NCBI GenBank assembly: GCA_964387695.1
Contig: CAYLXI010000082.1
Location: 1-7,528 of the forward strand
Direction: 5' to 3'
DNA: 7,528 nt
From: Thiosulfativibrio sp964387695
GTDB lineage: Bacteria; Pseudomonadota; Gammaproteobacteria; Thiomicrospirales; Thiomicrospiraceae
The translations under genes were made by a program, and so were the position numbers. Positions 7,421-7,528 of this stretch are shown in pieces; position 1 is the first letter of the stretch, and every line of letters starts with the position of its first letter. The notes below the pieces were generated by a model that was not told the DNA's origin, made no database searches, and saw nothing but the letters and a program-made list of their open reading frames with translations.

Positions 7421-7521
7421 TGAAATTTTGCGTTATCATTTTTTGCAATAGCTATCTATTGCAAAAAATGCAGTGAAAATAGCGGCATTTTTAGCCAGTA
7501 TAAAATAATCTTAGTTGTTAA
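7421..7521. repeat. Hairpin-forming intergenic repeat, right copy
   Basis: A second copy of the repeat at the left end, in the same orientation, beginning about 20 bases after the recQ stop. It shares CAGTGAAAAT, CGGC and the 17-base block ending GCCAGTATAAAAT with the left copy. It ends near the window edge (TTAGTTGTTAA against TTAGTTATTAA), so its true boundary may be just outside or at about 7521. Apart from this repeat I see nothing in the 128 bases after recQ. Confidence 0.7.
7437..7470. repeat. Perfect 15-bp stem with a 4-base loop at the repeat core
   Basis: Bases 7437-7451 (CATTTTTTGCAATAG) and 7456-7470 are exact reverse complements, with the loop CTAT between. The stem lies 37 bases past the recQ stop. 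No T-run follows on either strand, so it is not a standard intrinsic terminator, though a stable stem here could protect the recQ mRNA 3' end. The matching site in the left copy (61-79) keeps only the TTGCAA arms and a shorter centre. Confidence 0.8.
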
Positions 7522-7528
7522 GCGATTC

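Noticed and set aside
1..7528. Composite transposon or genomic island bounded by the two direct repeats
   Set aside because: The enclosed genes are core housekeeping genes in a plausible ancestral arrangement with even composition, and no transposase or integrase is present.

Overview
The window looks like ordinary chromosome from an AT-rich (roughly 38-40% G+C by eye) gammaproteobacterium. The evidence is a kinase-fold (type II) homoserine kinase next to a full-length DNA polymerase I, a pairing I recall from Pseudomonas chromosomes, plus a Gram-negative outer-membrane protein and a proteobacterial RecQ with its zinc site and HRDC domain. The low G+C and the TraF-like outer-membrane protein would fit a marine lineage such as Thiotrichales, but I cannot place the genus from sequence alone.

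Layout: bases 1-189 hold a copy of an intergenic repeat (about 6-137) and weak hairpins after thrB. thrB is on the minus strand (190-1119). A 114-base divergent gap separates it from polA on the plus strand (1234-4029). After a 46-base gap with a strong extended -10 promoter comes an outer-membrane protein of the family usually annotated 'conjugal transfer protein TraF' (4076-5356). A 241-base gap then holds a possible terminator and a perfect 22-base palindrome, followed by recQ (5598-7400). The last 128 bases carry a second, diverged copy of the same repeat, with a perfect 15-bp hairpin at its core.

The genes do not form one pathway. polA and recQ serve DNA replication and repair, thrB serves threonine synthesis, and the outer-membrane protein has no clear role. 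All four appear intact, with catalytic motifs present in the three enzymes. There is no transposase, integrase, tRNA, rRNA or CRISPR array, and no sign of a defence system. The points most worth following up are non-coding: the hairpin-forming repeat family at both ends and the palindrome upstream of recQ. I found no convincing new multi-gene system.
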